Source of the DNA: Aphelidium insulamus
Taxonomy: Eukaryota; Aphelidiomycota; Aphelidea; Aphelidiaceae
NCBI GenBank assembly: GCA_036784855.1
Contig: JAZDSV010000024.1
Span: 124,001 to 188,000, forward strand
Reading direction: 5' to 3'
DNA length: 64,000 bases
The stretch's first letter is position 1. Every line of letters starts with the position of its first letter. Positions 10,601 to 23,550 of the stretch are shown here, one piece after another. The translations under genes and the position numbers were made by a program. Below the pieces are notes generated by a model, which saw only the letters and a list, made by a program, of their open reading frames with translations, made no database searches and was not told where the DNA came from.

Positions 10601-13600
10601 CCGGAGAGGTAGCCAGTGGCGGTTGTTCGGAAGCATTATCGAGTTTGCCGAGTCGCTCTTTCAGCGCTAAGGCAAGCCGCTCCGCCGGAGTCCGCAATTT
10701 GTCCAGATATTTTGTGCATTCCTGCCTTCTTTTCTTCAGCTCAGTGGCAAAATAACGGTAGAATGAATAAGATTCCACTGCTGCATTCGCATTGATTTCA
10801 CACAACGTATCATAAAGGTAGATCGAGGGAGACGGATTTGATGAGGCAGCGGCCCGCAGTTCCACCTGACATAACTTTGCCCCCGCTGATTCCATGCCAA
10901 TGTTGAGTGATTTAATCTCAGTCGACCAAGTGGCTTGTGCTATGCGCATAAAACTGGCGGTCGCAACTATTTCATTTGCCACAAGAAACGCGCAGGAATT
11001 TAAGCGAGAAATTTTCAAGCCTATCGAAGGAACAAGTACACGTACTCGTGTGCTCGTTGCAGGCCCTGCTGCACTGGTTCCAGCATCGATGTCCAGCTCT
11101 GAAAGCAAAACACTAGCGTCGAAAGCTATCAATTCCAAGACAGCTACGATTTCATCGGCGAAATCTATCGACATTTCGATTGACGACGGCTCCAATACAA
11201 CGATGAATCTGTGCTGTTCAACATTCATATCTTTGGCGCCATTTTTGATCATCGCAATTCGAAACGAAGGCATTAAGGCCGCAAAAGCAGTAGTATCTGG
11301 TACGTCACTATAATGTGCTCCAGGTGTGTAAAGTCCAATGTCATGGCGGTCGACTTTTAGTGTCAATCGAGTAGATGTTGGCACCCGCCGAATGGTAAAA
11401 AGAGCGTTCGATACATCGTATCGTAATCCGGCGGACGGCAAAGCTTCAATCGAGATTACCAAATTGCCTACTCTGCAGAATAATGAAGATCTTAAAATCG
11501 ATTCAACGTAGGGAATTTTTGACGTTGAATTACGAATGCGGTCAATGTCCCCCGTTAGATTTTGCGCAGCTTTAGTAAACTGATCCTTCTTGCAACGCCA
11601 AAGCCGCAGTAAACTACAAGGTCAACGCATGTTAATATATTTGTGCAGCAGTGTCTGACCTTGCTAATGATTGCGGGACATTGGCTGCGCAATTACCAAG
11701 TATGACGTGAAGTGCATTAACTCCTGCGTTCGGAACATCGGTGCGACTTTGCGTTGACAAAGATAACATACATTCGGCCACAGTAAGCAATAAAAGTTCT
11801 GTCTTGCCGTCTCGAATCGAGGCTGAAATCAAATCAAGTTTTAGCACATGCGAGTGAAGAACTGGAGCATCGAAACACATCACTGCGCTATATGCCGCTT
11901 GATTCAATGTGGCAACTAATAAAGGCGATGCGGGTTCCCCCAATTTAAGTCTTCCCGACGAAATAAAAACAACACCGTGCATTTGGCTCAAGCGGCTACG
12001 AGGCTCTGACGGTTCGTTTCCTAGCTTTAATGAAAGCGTAGATGCCTGCAAAGCTTCAAGTCCAACGAGAACTCGATTTACCATATTGGAAATAAGTGGC
12101 GGAATGTGTAAATCAAGTTGATTGACGCGAGCGATATACATGGAATTTTGAGTTGCAGTATGCCTTGCGGACAAATCAAACCCCTCCAAATTAACCGACG
12201 CATCATTCGATTCCTGAGCCGACACTGTAAGGGACAACTTCGAAACCTTGCAATTGACGGCAATGTCATTGGGTGCTTGCCCGCCGGTAATGCTGGCGCA
12301 ATCACTAAACACTTTCTGCAGCAGGTTAGACTTCTGCAAATCTCCGAGCTCCCACGATCTCCAATCTTTAAAGTTTTGCAAAACTTCCATAAGTGACGGG
12401 CAGTTTTCTTCAACATTTGAGACGAAAGCATCAGCTTCTTTCGGATCGCACAGACTTGCGCAGTGAAGCAAACGTATCAGTAGCTTCCAGTCGTCTGAGC
12501 TCTGGTAAATTTTCGTGTGCATTCTCCAAATATTGGATGGACGCGATAAAACAACAGGATCGCTCACGTCAACGTCGCGAGAGAATTGAGATAAGTTCTG
12601 TATCGTAAGTTGTTGCCGCAAACGATGCTGTTTGCCGCTAAATACACAGGTTTCGTAAAAGTTTGCAAATTCGATAAAATGTCCCTGAATCAAGGCGGGT
12701 ACGACTGTTTCCGTTCCATCCACGATGTTAATTCCAAGGGTATTGGCTTCAACGTCAAGCATCTGTGCATTTTCGGTGATTTCACCATGACTGATTTGCA
12801 TCGAAGTAGTTTGTACGCTAAAGACTTTGCTTACGCCGCTGGGAGAGTCCCATTCACCAGTTGGAGATCCCGACAGCGGCGAGCTCATCAAGTTCAGTGC
12901 GAGGTCCGCCTCGGATAGCTCGAAATACGTCCTTAAATTGTTGTCTTTGAAGTCAAATCTGACATTTAAATCGTAAGCTTCCGCAAATAGCGTTGCCGGT
13001 GGAGAGCCAAATGTGCTTGGCAAGGTGTCGTCAAAGTCTAATTTCATGGCCATTTCTGGAATTAGTACTCGAATCGACAGCGGTATAGCTCGCTCCTCTA
13101 GTTTAACCGCTTTCATAAATGATAGCTGCACTTGGTCCAAGTAGTCATTAAAAGGGCGCGCCTATCAATCGAGTCAATAATACGGAAATCATAGATGTAG
13201 TAGCATCATACCGAGATGGGAACAAATTTTGACAGCGACGTTACTGAATCAGCTGTCATGAAAACAATGAGGGGAGATAATATTTCAATGTCGACAAAGG
13301 ATTTCTCCACAACATCTGCACCTAATTCGAAAAAGCTGTCTTCAAAGCGATCGACATATCCGTCTGCTGGCACAGGTTGAGCGCTGCTCGATCTTGGAGT
13401 TATTGTCGAGTCCGTCACAAATGCACTCATGGCACGTAATTCAAAAGGGTCCTCCGATCGAGGAGATTCGTTCTGGCGAACAAAAATCATGCGATGTTGC
13501 TGCCTTTTAAAGTCTTCGATAGTGTTGTCATCGGGGCCGTTGACAATCGTTTCATCGAATCTCTCGTCCTCATAGTCGCCCATCGCAAACGGAAGATCGT

Positions 13601-16600
13601 AAACAAGGTCTTGACGATATTTAGACGACTCATAGGTGCTTTCTGCTTGAATTTGGTCGTCAGTCAATACCTCATCAACATAAAGTGCTCGACACCTTCC
13701 CGTCTGAATATCTTGAGAAGCTATAAAGAGAAGCTGTTCCCGTTGCTTATCACTGGCCAATGATGACTTGTCAATACTATAAAGTGAAACTCCGAATGAA
13801 ATCAAGGCTCGTTGAGACCATTGGCTTTCTCGACTGGCATTGCTGCCAGAGTCAATCTCGGTGGAAGTATCCATTGCAACAAGTAGCTGTGTTCGAAACG
13901 AGGGGATTGTAACGGAGGCGCGCACAGAGTACAATAAATTCGCCAGCGAGTCGAATCTGAGGTGAACCCCGCTGTCGAAGGTAATATCCAACACGGACGA
14001 TCTATCCAGGGCCCATAGGTGTACATGAACCGCATCTGTTGAAAGTTGTACGACTGTAAGGTCCGGATCTGTGCTGGATAGAGGATTTGATGATTCATTC
14101 AACGCATTGTCACAGTCTAGAAAGCCAAAGCCGAACGATTGAAAAGAGTTCAATAGGGAAGATGCGAAATCCGCGGTAAATTCACCCGTTATTTCTCCCA
14201 AAGTTACCCGCCAATCCGACACATAGGTTAATGCGGCCGGCTCGGGTCCATATAGTCGGTATGAAACAGCAGTTATGCCTGCATCATTAAGCTTTGAACG
14301 TATTTGCCGCTTCGTGGAACGTCCGTACCTTCAATGTTTAAGAATCCGTCGCCCTGTAATATGTCATCAACTTGATCGCTTTCACCATTGCCACATCCTC
14401 GTATTGCGAGCGGCGAAGCATCAATTTGTATTTGGCCACATTCTGAAGTATTACGTCCATCGATGATCAGTTCTCGGCATGTGACATTTCGTAATTTCTT
14501 GGCGGTGTAAATGCCTTCTGGGACGGTGGCCACCAAGTTTGACGCGACTAACGAGAAGCAAAATTCAAACTACCAATGATAAACGATGTCGCATGAAATT
14601 AGCTAATTTCATGCTGCACTTACCGGAATGGCAGATTGATCAATTGAGGCAAAGCGTGCATCGGAAGCTTCCGCTCGCGAATTGTTGGTACGGTCCCTAA
14701 ACTCGTCCAACGTCATGAAGCTGTTATAGTAGCCAAAGTAGTTGTCTTTCAAGAATATTACATAGCGCACTAAGTGCCCATGAATTACGGCTTCCGCGCG
14801 ATCAATCTATTGGTTAAAGTAACAAGAGGACTACAGATAATACATGCTCTTATGTCAATAGAGGCAACGGTGGGAATAACTATCGCATCCAGAACTTCCG
14901 AGAATTCATACACTCCATCAATCGATAACCCTTCAAGCGTACCAATATTCATCAAATCCTGGTGAAGAAATGCTGAAGTCGTAGTGGAAACGGGGAGCGA
15001 GATTCCGACATCGACGGATGGCATCTATTTGCTGTTAAATAGTTGAATTCACTACTATTTCCGTACTGTTAGGGAGAAGTGAACACGGTACGAAATAGGA
15101 TCGTATTTCGTGAACGGCATGCTGATAGCGGTATCGAGCCTCGTAGACTGCAAAATCAAAAATGCTACACTTTGTTAGATGATTACATAGCTGGCCATTA
15201 ATACCATTTTCATCAAAATCATTGGGCTGACTGATGATATTTTGTTCGTTCACACACAAATGCACGGCAACCTGGTTGATGGACAAGCTGATACTGTAAG
15301 TGTACGGCACAAAATGTTCAAATGAAGTAGCCGGTCTTGAATTCCAGTCCGCAATCAAATCTTGGATCAGGGTGATATGATCGCGTAATAAAAACATGCT
15401 GCATCCAGTCATTCTTGTCTCAATTCTCCACTCACGTTCTACGTCCCACACGCATGGTGATTCCATATCGATATGGAGCTAAATTAGTTAGACGTTCCCT
15501 TGCATTGGTGGCAGTTGTTTTTACCTCAAATTCAGCGGCGGAGAGCAGCTTGGCATAGTTGAGATTTGAAAGCACTTGTATCTCGTCCGACTTTAAATCA
15601 ACCTTGATCACGTCGCCGCTCTCCCTCTGTATCATTGGAATGGTGAAGTTTACACTGGTTCCAGAGCTGAATTTTATGTCAAGCCAGCCGTACGGCCGCC
15701 CCGCACTACTTTGTAACACGTTTACAGGTTCGCTGGTTTCGTTATCGGCATTTGCCAGAGCTTGATACTTCCAATCCTGCAAGATTTTTTTAATCTCAGA
15801 TTTAAGAAGACTTTACACTTTCCTTGGAAGGTTCCCTAGTTGGAGTACGCCAAGTTGTTTCGCCGGCGAACTTGATGTGTACATGGAAACCAAGGTACAG
15901 ACGAGGCTGGCCAAACGTTGGTACTTGGGTCACGGGATATGTCTGATGTGCAAAGGGAAAAAAGAAAGTTTGAATCGCAGATCTGGGGTATTAACGAAAG
16001 GCTACCAAACATTAGATATAACCTCTGGCGATCAGCCCACGGTCCATAATGTATCACAGTGTTGGAGAATGCTAAATCAATGCCCCATTCAGGTGCAATG
16101 CCTGCACAACTAGCGGCGTACGGGTCCGTTATATCTTCATCTGTGACGGCCGTGACTACTCCGGCGTCGTCCGAGTAGTAAGTCACCTTGAGTGACAGAC
16201 AGTCGAGTATGGTTGTGACTCTAGCATATTCGTCTGCGACACCCGTGCTAGTAGCTTTGCCATCGGATGCCCCGAATGCTTCACTCTTGCGGTAGCGGGG
16301 TAAACCACGCCATTCGGTGTTGGCCATATTGGACATTTCAGTGGCATCGTTGTGCGCATTCCAGCGCCTGTTGAAAAGACACGGCAACCAGCGTTTGCGC
16401 CACGATCGCCACACGTCGTCATTGCCCGGTCTGTAATGAATTAAACGTTCTCTGCACAGAGCACAGTATGTACATGCCTACGACGTGGGAAAACCCCCTC
16501 AGGCGGCTGGCCAGTCCAGTCCTCGTTGGGTCGGAACTGCAGCTTCGGATTGTCAAACACCAACTGCAACGTGTACTTGCCACGATCTTGTTTGGAACGA

Positions 16601-17463
16601 GACTGGGCCAGCCGGTAAATCCCAGTGGCCGCCTGCCAGTCTACTGTGACAATTGATGGGAGATCAGGGTTGCCGAGTAGTATGGCGCCCTTGCCAACCT
16701 CCACCTCCACCGGCAGTATGCGGCACCACCAAGTATCGACGGATGGCTGTTGCTGTTGCTCTGCGGCAGCGTGTGAGCCTTGAAACACTACAGTACCAAG
16801 TGTGGCTACCAACCTTCTTTGTTGAAGAACTTCATGTCGGACGCTGCACGCCCAGGAGATGTTGTAGCCACTCCGTCCTGGTTGCGCAGCTTGGCCAACA
16901 TCGACTCCAGATACTCGTAGGCCGGCAGCCGGTTGTACATGAACCACTCTAGTCCATTTACGCGCACGAATATACGGCAACCTGGAGTTCGTCATTTGTC
17001 TTGACACAGGAGTACAAGTACCACTCACCCAGTGGTCCGTCGACTGTCGCATCCACATCTGGGGTAAAATTACGCTGTACCGACCAGCGCCAGTACCGCA
17101 GCGTCACGTAACCCTGCACAATATGGATGGACTGGTTGAGTGACCGGTATCGGGCATTCTTGAACAAGATTCGGCCGCCCAGCAGCGCGATCTTGACGGC
17201 CTCTATGCAGCGCGGGATGCACCGGGTGAGAACTTTCATAGCATTGCGCCGATGTGCATACCCACGTCAAAGTGAATGCGGTGTGGCGAGTGCCATAGCC
17301 AGGCGCGTGCACACACTGACACGACGCGGCCAAGAAGGCGGCTGGCGTAAAAATTGAGTGCCGTCAGCAAGGTCACCGCCAGTAGGCAGTAGAATACAAA
17401 CTGCCAGAACCTAAGCGACTCTGGCAGGAACAGCGTGGCCGGTGTCGGATCTGGCGTGGGCAT
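7670..17463 (-). CDS. Bridge-like lipid transfer protein, BLTP1/Csf1 family
   Basis: This large minus-strand gene has more than a dozen exons and about 2,900 residues, the size of yeast Csf1 (about 2,960) rather than animal BLTP1/KIAA1109 (about 5,000). The start at 17463 gives one N-terminal membrane helix (FVFYCLLAVTLLTAL). Exon 2 starts at 17202 after a 59-nt intron and carries the family hallmark LLGGRILFKNARYRS...TLRYW. A second hallmark, ILPVEVEVGKGAILLGN, lies near 16700. The C-terminal motif GPIDLNLNFGFFKFFQE is near 8050. Main coding blocks: 17463-17262, 17202-~16960, ~16940-16450, ~16414-15836, ~15782-15035, ~15000-14273, 14222-13206, 13140-11632, 11462-10161, 10150-9443, 9576-8788 region, 8804-8229, 8179-7670. 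Family role: a membrane-contact-site groove that moves phospholipids out of the ER. Exact internal splice sites were not all resolved. Confidence 0.85.
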
Positions 17464-17597
17464 CTCGGAGCTGTGATTTATTGCCGAGGGTTATCCCTGG
17501 GATTTATTTTGGCCTGGACGTTGGTCTAGGGTTTGGCCAATCCCAGGACTTGTACAGACCCGGATCCCAGGCGTCCAAGACTCTGATAACACAGGCA

Positions 17598-18966
17598 ATG
17601 ACCGCGACCGCGGAAACTTTGCGTGCGATTCTTTACGGCAGAGATACCACTACTGGCGTATGCAAGCTGCAGATACTGGACCAGCTGCTCCTGCCGCATG
17701 AAACGGTGTATTTGCCGCTTGCTGACGTGGACGCCGCGTGGCACGCCATCCGCTCTATGCAGGTCCGAGGCGCGCCAGCTATCGCGATCGTGGCGTGTCT
17801 AGCACTCGCGGTAGACATTTCAAATCGATTTCGAGCCATTGACGTTAGCGATGACGTCGAGGAAGTGGCCCGATGGGTTCGCGACAAAGCAGACCATTTG
17901 CGCTCTTCCCGCCCGACAGCCGTAAACTTGTTTGCCGCAATGGCTCAGCTGGAGCAAGAGGTCAAGCGCTTAATTGCGGCCAAATGCTGTGCTGGACACG
18001 TAGTGGCAGCCGTAATTGACTTTGCTGAACGTCTATATAACGAGGACGTGGAAAATAACCAACGTATCGGCCGTTTGGGCGCCCAGTGGCTACTGGCTCA
18101 ACCAGGAGTGGCGCGCAGTTCCGGCCTGCGCATACTAACGCACTGCAATACTGGCTCACTGGCCACTGCTGGTTACGGCACTGCTCTGGGTAAGTTAAAT
18201 ACCACTGATAATTATCCATGCGCACAACAAGATATATGTATTTACTACACAGACGATAGTCTGTGCAAGGATGTATACATCCGTACATTTCACTATTTAT
18301 ATATTTTGCGTAGGAATCGTGCGACGACTTAATGAACTGGGAGCTCTGCAGCAAATTGTATGCACCGAAACGCGGCCTTATAACCAGGGCAGCCGACTGA
18401 CTGCTTATGAGCTGACTGTCGAAGCTATGCCCGACGCAACACTCATTTGCGACAGTATGGCCGCCGCACTTATGCGACAAGGGCAACAACAACATGCTCC
18501 CATCGCCGCTGTGATTGTCGGCGCTGATCGGGTGGCCGCGAACGGCGACACCGCCAACAAAATTGGCACATATCAGCTGGCAATCGCTGCCAGGCACCAC
18601 GGAGTCAAGTTCATTGTGGCAGCGCCCACGACCTCCATAGACTTGAGTACCAAGAGCGGCCAAGATATTGTTGTGGAGCAAAGACCTACGACGGAGATGA
18701 CCAGCGTTGAAGGAATGTTGTTGGGATCAGAAGCAGCAGGTCGCCGTGCAAAAGTCTTGGTTGCAGCCAAAGGAATCAATGTGTGGAATCCTGCATTTGG
18801 TATGTGGCACCTCATAATGAATGGAGTAAACTGAATTTATCTTGAACCAGATGTCACACCGGCCTGCCTGATAGACGCCATTGTCACCGAGCGCTGTGTC
18901 TTTGTCAAGAACGATGCATCGCACAGTTTTGACTTGTGTTTGTGCGGTGACGATAGTCAGCAATAA
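17598..18966 (+). CDS. MRI1: Methylthioribose-1-phosphate isomerase
   Basis: Exons 17598-18189, 18314-18799 and 18851-18966 join in frame to 397 residues. The enzyme converts 5-methylthioribose-1-phosphate to the ribulose form in methionine salvage. Family features seen: [11 protein letters not shown] near the N-terminus, [72 protein letters not shown] (the catalytic Asp region) and [18 protein letters not shown] at the C-terminus. The ATG at 17598 was chosen because it places the LDQL motif at the usual distance from the N-terminus; upstream in-frame sequence is not conserved in character. It runs head-to-head with the BLTP1 gene, with about 135 bp between the two starts. Confidence 0.95.
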
Positions 18967-19041
18967 TTAAATAAGTAAACGAGGAAGCTCATAATTGTTA
19001 TTGTATTTGTCACACACCCGCTTGGACTCGCTAAGTGGTGA

Positions 19042-20040
19042 TCAAAGTACTAGCATCGAGATGGACGTAAAAACTGCCATAAAACTGCCATAAAATCCGG
19101 CAGTCAGCGACGACGTGCCAGCCGATATGGTGAAACAGTTTGTGGTAGGGAACGAGGCGCATGCTTCTTCTGGCGTTTCCGGTGTCTCAAGGTTACTGCC
19201 ACTTTCGTGTGCTCGAAGTGCCGATATACACTCTTGGCCCAGAAGGTTCATCCACTCTTAGATACATTATGAGCACTAATTGTAATGTAAATCCGCGCGT
19301 ACCAGTATAAACACGAACGCAAGAATCGCGGCAAACAATAACATCCGACATGGCAGTTGAACAGGTGGAAGTTTGATTAGCTTGCTGCATGTGGTCGAGA
19401 AAAACTTGAGCATACGAGTGACAATAGAATTCGCGCGCAGCAGGGATGGTTGATACATTAACCGCTTTGCCGCACTGCTGCAGCAGCATAGAACTCGTAT
19501 AGTTTAACCCTTCGCTCACCTGATTTTCAAATTTAAACGCTTTTGCATTACCAGATATAGCCGGCAGCTTGATTTCTGTTCCGGCACAAGTGATTGTGTC
19601 CGCCTAGGAAATGTTAGATGTTGAATAAGCCATATGCTTGCCATATTGGCGCAATGCTTTAACGCCTGCGACGGATTAGGCGTAAACCACGTAGACAACA
19701 ATGACCAAATCAATTGCATTTCGCATCCATGTCAAATGAACAATCTGTACAGATAGCTTATTCCAGTGGCACAGTAATGCTCACCTCCAATCGGATCGCG
19801 CCTTAATATTGGGACATTTCGCGTCCATAGAAGCTCGCTGTTAACAGAAGCCGGCAATACGATGCTGAATTCATTTCTCTTCATTTCATTTAAGTAAATG
19901 ATAGCATTGTTAAACATGATAGATAGCATCGAGCGTACATGCCACGATTATGTCCTTTCTTGCCGTAATTCAACTTCAGAGGGTCATAAACCGTTATAAT
20001 CTCCGCATTTTTCGATGACCGCCATGCTGCATACATGTAT
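19042..20040 (-). CDS. Unrecognised cysteine-rich protein, probably surface-anchored
   Basis: Several short minus-strand exons can be joined. A downstream part has three reliable junctions: an exon starting ADTITCAGTEIK (about 19603-19521), one beginning QCGKAVNVST (about 19479-19304), and a last exon reading EWMNLLGQECISALRAHE to the stop at 19042. The product has repeated cysteines (FYCHSY, STCSTA, VIVCRDSCVRVYTEW, QECISAL) and ends in a small-residue and hydrophobic tail (GTSSLTAGFYGSFMAVF) typical of a GPI signal or a C-terminal membrane helix. The cysteine spacing faintly recalls frizzled-like or Mid1-like domains; I would not name it. Upstream exons (about 20040-19790) containing KNAEIITVYDPLKLNYGKK probably belong to it, but the start is not clear. 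Confidence 0.45.
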
Positions 20041-20346
20041 GTAGTATGTTTATTGAAAAGGATCATAGTCGGCTGTTTATTGAAAAGAAACCTCAAGATA
20101 GACAGGGTCTGTATGCCTAGCCTGGACATGCATGGATGCGCAATAGTTATAAATACTAACAGAGTGATATTTGTACTTTGCAAACGCATACAGACACACA
20201 GACGATTATGTGTGAGGGACCATGTTATCAATAAATACTCACAGAGAGTGATAGTGCGGAGCTGTTGTTACAGCTGATTGCTGATACATTGCGAGGGCAA
20301 GCCAGAGATATTTAACGGCATAACATCCTACTGATACTTGACACAA

Positions 20347-23300
20347 ATGTTGGCACCAATTACGCCGCGACCGCGCTCCCGGCAGCGGCCCGCGCCACCC
20401 ACCGCCACTACACTGTCGTCGCACAGCCAGCTGGACGGTGCCGACTGCGAGCTGGGTGCATTGCTTGAGTTTGCCGATGTGCTTGCTGCGGCCGCTGGCG
20501 CTGATCTCGCCGACACCATTGCGGCATACCGGCAGCTCTGTGACCGCGTGCTGCTGTGCGTGTGGATACATGCATGCAGTGTATTTATGTTGACGGTGTG
20601 CGTGTGTGTGTGTGTAGACAGCTGGCCCGTCCGATGGCTCTTGATGCTGCCGGGGGTGATGTCGCCGTCTGGACCACGGAGCGCGACACCTGGGCGCTGG
20701 TGGAGGCTCTGCTGCGGTTCGTGTGTCACTTATTCAGTGCGCGCTGCATGAAGCTCTAATGTGCGCGGTGGCAGGGTGCGGTTGAATGGCGGCGGCGTGG
20801 TCCGTGGAGATGATTCCGCAGAGATGGAGTGTGACACCGGCGACGTAATAGAACCCGGGCGCACAGACCGCGGCATTGTGGCCGACCTGCACACCAACGA
20901 CCCGCAGCTATCTGAATACGTGGCATGTGCACATTTATACACGTATGCATATAAGTACCAATGCTAATTATCACTTGCTGTCAGGCAGTCAAGGACTGGC
21001 TGGAGCAGATTGTGGCACCGATGGACGACTTGTCTGTTGATGGCGATCCAGAGCACTTTGACACACACAGGAATCCTTACGCGTGCACCATGCGCTCTCT
21101 CGAGGCTTACGATGGTCGATCTATGAGTGCAGTGGTGTCACTGGATCCGGATGCCGCTGTGCGTGCCAGCAAGGGCGCCGCTCAGCCTCCTCTGCACGCC
21201 GACGACCTGGCGCACGAGAATGAGATGTTGCGCCGGGCATTCTTGCTGATCAGACGTGGTCGAATGGACAAGGCGCTGGACTTGTACCGCGCGTGCCACC
21301 AGCACTGGCGCGTTGTTTCGCTGACTGGCGGCACATTCTTCTTCAAGGAGCAAGGCGGCGATGCTGATGGCGAAGGTGGTGAAGCGGTTTGTGGCGGCAA
21401 CAGAAATCGAGGACTGTGGCGCATGGCGTGTTTCCAACTCTCCAACGACTCTGCGGTGAATGTCTATGAGCGCGCCCAGTACGCCGTCCTCTCGGGCAAT
21501 GCCACCAATGTGAGCTCTTCATTATTCTTTGATTGTTCAAGCACTTCAACACGTCTACAGATTTTGCCCGTGTGCAAAACATATGAAGACCACTTGTGGG
21601 CATATTTTACCGCGCTGGTATTCAATGTCACGGAGAAAAAGTTGAAGGCAGATTTCCCTCGCATTCTCGGCGACGACTTTCACGACTTTGAAGTGCCCGA
21701 CATCGATGTGCTGGAGCCGCGCCAGATCATAAATGTCGTCAAACCGCTGTTGTCCCCGGCAAGCAGGGCGACGTCTGGCGGCGGCGATCAGCAGAAGATC
21801 ACTCTGCTTCGCCTTGTGCAGAATGCACTGATAGTTGACGACTGGAGCGATTTGCTTCCCCAATTGTGCCACGACGCCGCGCGGTTTGTTTCTTTGATGC
21901 TGATTCAATTTTGCTCTTCTTAATCAATGCAGGATCGATATAAATTTGCACCGGTTTGTGGTGCACGTGCTGTTGTTGCTGCGCGACGCTCAGCTGTTGC
22001 GCGACGAGTGTGATTGCGCCGCATTGGATTCCATCTGCGCCGCCTTTGTGGACCAGTTGATTGTGCGCGATCTTCGGCCGCAAGTGCCCGTATATGTGTG
22101 CCAGCTGCCGTTCAAAGCACAGATTGACAAGTTCTCTGGCTTTATTAGCGGTCTGGCGGTGGATGTGGCTGAGCGGCAGACAATTCTACGGCGTGCCCAA
22201 TCGTTCGGCCTCAATGTCGGCGCGATTGTCGTGGAGGCGATGCGCGCCGAGTACACCGGCACGGCCGACTTGTACGCGGATGAGTGCTGCATGAATGACT
22301 GGACAAGCAATCTGCGGACTGGATTTCGTGGCGTCAAGTCGGCGTCAGTGTCGCTTCTACCTGCGGACAGCTCGCTCAACAGCGCTCTGCTATGGCTGAT
22401 GATGGAACGGAATCAGGGACTGGACGCTCTGCTCTATTGCAACGCTGTGTACAGACGCTATTGGTGTAAGTTGTAGCTTGATTAAGGTAAAGTTAATTTA
22501 TATAACCGTGTAGTGAGCGGAAAGTTTGGCGCGGCTAAAAGTCTTCGTCACAGTTTGCAGCAAGACGCGCCATACTTTGCATCAGAGCCGTTCTTGGAGC
22601 AGTTGAAGTTGCGACACCGCGACGATGTGCGGGCCGTAAATATGTGTGCTCGTGAACAGGTGCACCACAATCTGTTCCTGGACGCCTTGGACGTTTATGA
22701 CCAGTGGCTCTCACTGTGGAACCATCAGCCAAGGTGCATTCAAATATCTGGATTCACATCACAATCACTAGTGCTGACCAGTCTTTCTGTAGACCTACCG
22801 AGTCTACTAGTTGGATAAAGTGGACGGCGCAGATCAGACAGTCCACCGCCGCCATTCACGAAACACTGCTGGGACTGCTGGGCACATCGGACAGTCTGTC
22901 GTGGCTCAGGGACGATGATGATGACGATGCCGCTCCGTTATCGCGGACTCTTCAGGAGCATCGGGCACTGGGTGAGTTGATTTCACTGTAGTATTAGGTT
23001 AATCAACTTTCTAGCTGGGCGCATGGCAGAGATTGCGAGGCTTCGCAAGGCGTACATTCCAGAATTGGCACAGTTGCTGCAGGAAATTCTCCGCAACACC
23101 AAGGACGTTTTGCCAGCGTAGGTTTTTGATTTTGTCTCGATATATTTAGTCGCTGACATTGTGACTCAAGAAATTTGAGCGCCTCCATTGATTTGGCGTG
23201 GCACATTGCGGAACCAGAGCGTGGCCTTTACCGAGAATTCATCGGGGCAGGCGCAGAGAATGATAGTGATGTCAACACGCAGCATCTCAAGGATTTCTTG

Positions 23301-23357
23301 GCAGCAGTGGTGGAGTCTGTCGTGGACACGCTGGATGCCAGTGGCAGCACATTTTAA
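20347..23357 (+). CDS. NUP107: Nuclear pore scaffold protein Nup107/Nup84
   Basis: About ten exons cover this stretch; coding blocks lie near 20347-20565, 20625-20718, 20776-20920, 20985-21515, 21562-21883, 21935-22467, 22515-22735, 22790-22970, 23014-23119 and 23173-23357. Nup107/Nup84 is a helical component of the Y-complex of the nuclear pore. Family motifs seen: FLLIRRGRMDKALDLYRACHQHWRVVSLTGG, LWRMACFQLS, YERAQYAVLSGN and, across the 21515-21561 intron, ILPVCKTYEDHLWAYF. The rest is alpha-helical, ending with VVESVVDTLDASGSTF. The ATG at 20347 is the first in frame; the N-terminus is Pro/Arg-rich, as usual in this family. The next gene follows on the same strand after about 190 bp. Confidence 0.88.
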
Positions 23358-23550
23358 CACTGCTCTTTGGGATATCCTAGTTATACTTTGCTGCTGTAGC
23401 AGATGTTTGAGCTAGCATCATGGCCATAGCATGCAGCGAAAGACATATTATGTATTATTCACGGGTTTGCAGAAAATATTTTGCCTGCTCTTCAAATAAC
23501 GTCTTTGACACTTTGAGAGCTGTTTCGTCTGTTCAATCACTGCAAATCAA

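Noticed and set aside
20600-20625. GT microsatellite as a recombination hotspot
   Set aside because: It is an ordinary pyrimidine/GT-rich intron end in Nup107; a similar run occurs in the MAPEG gene intron.
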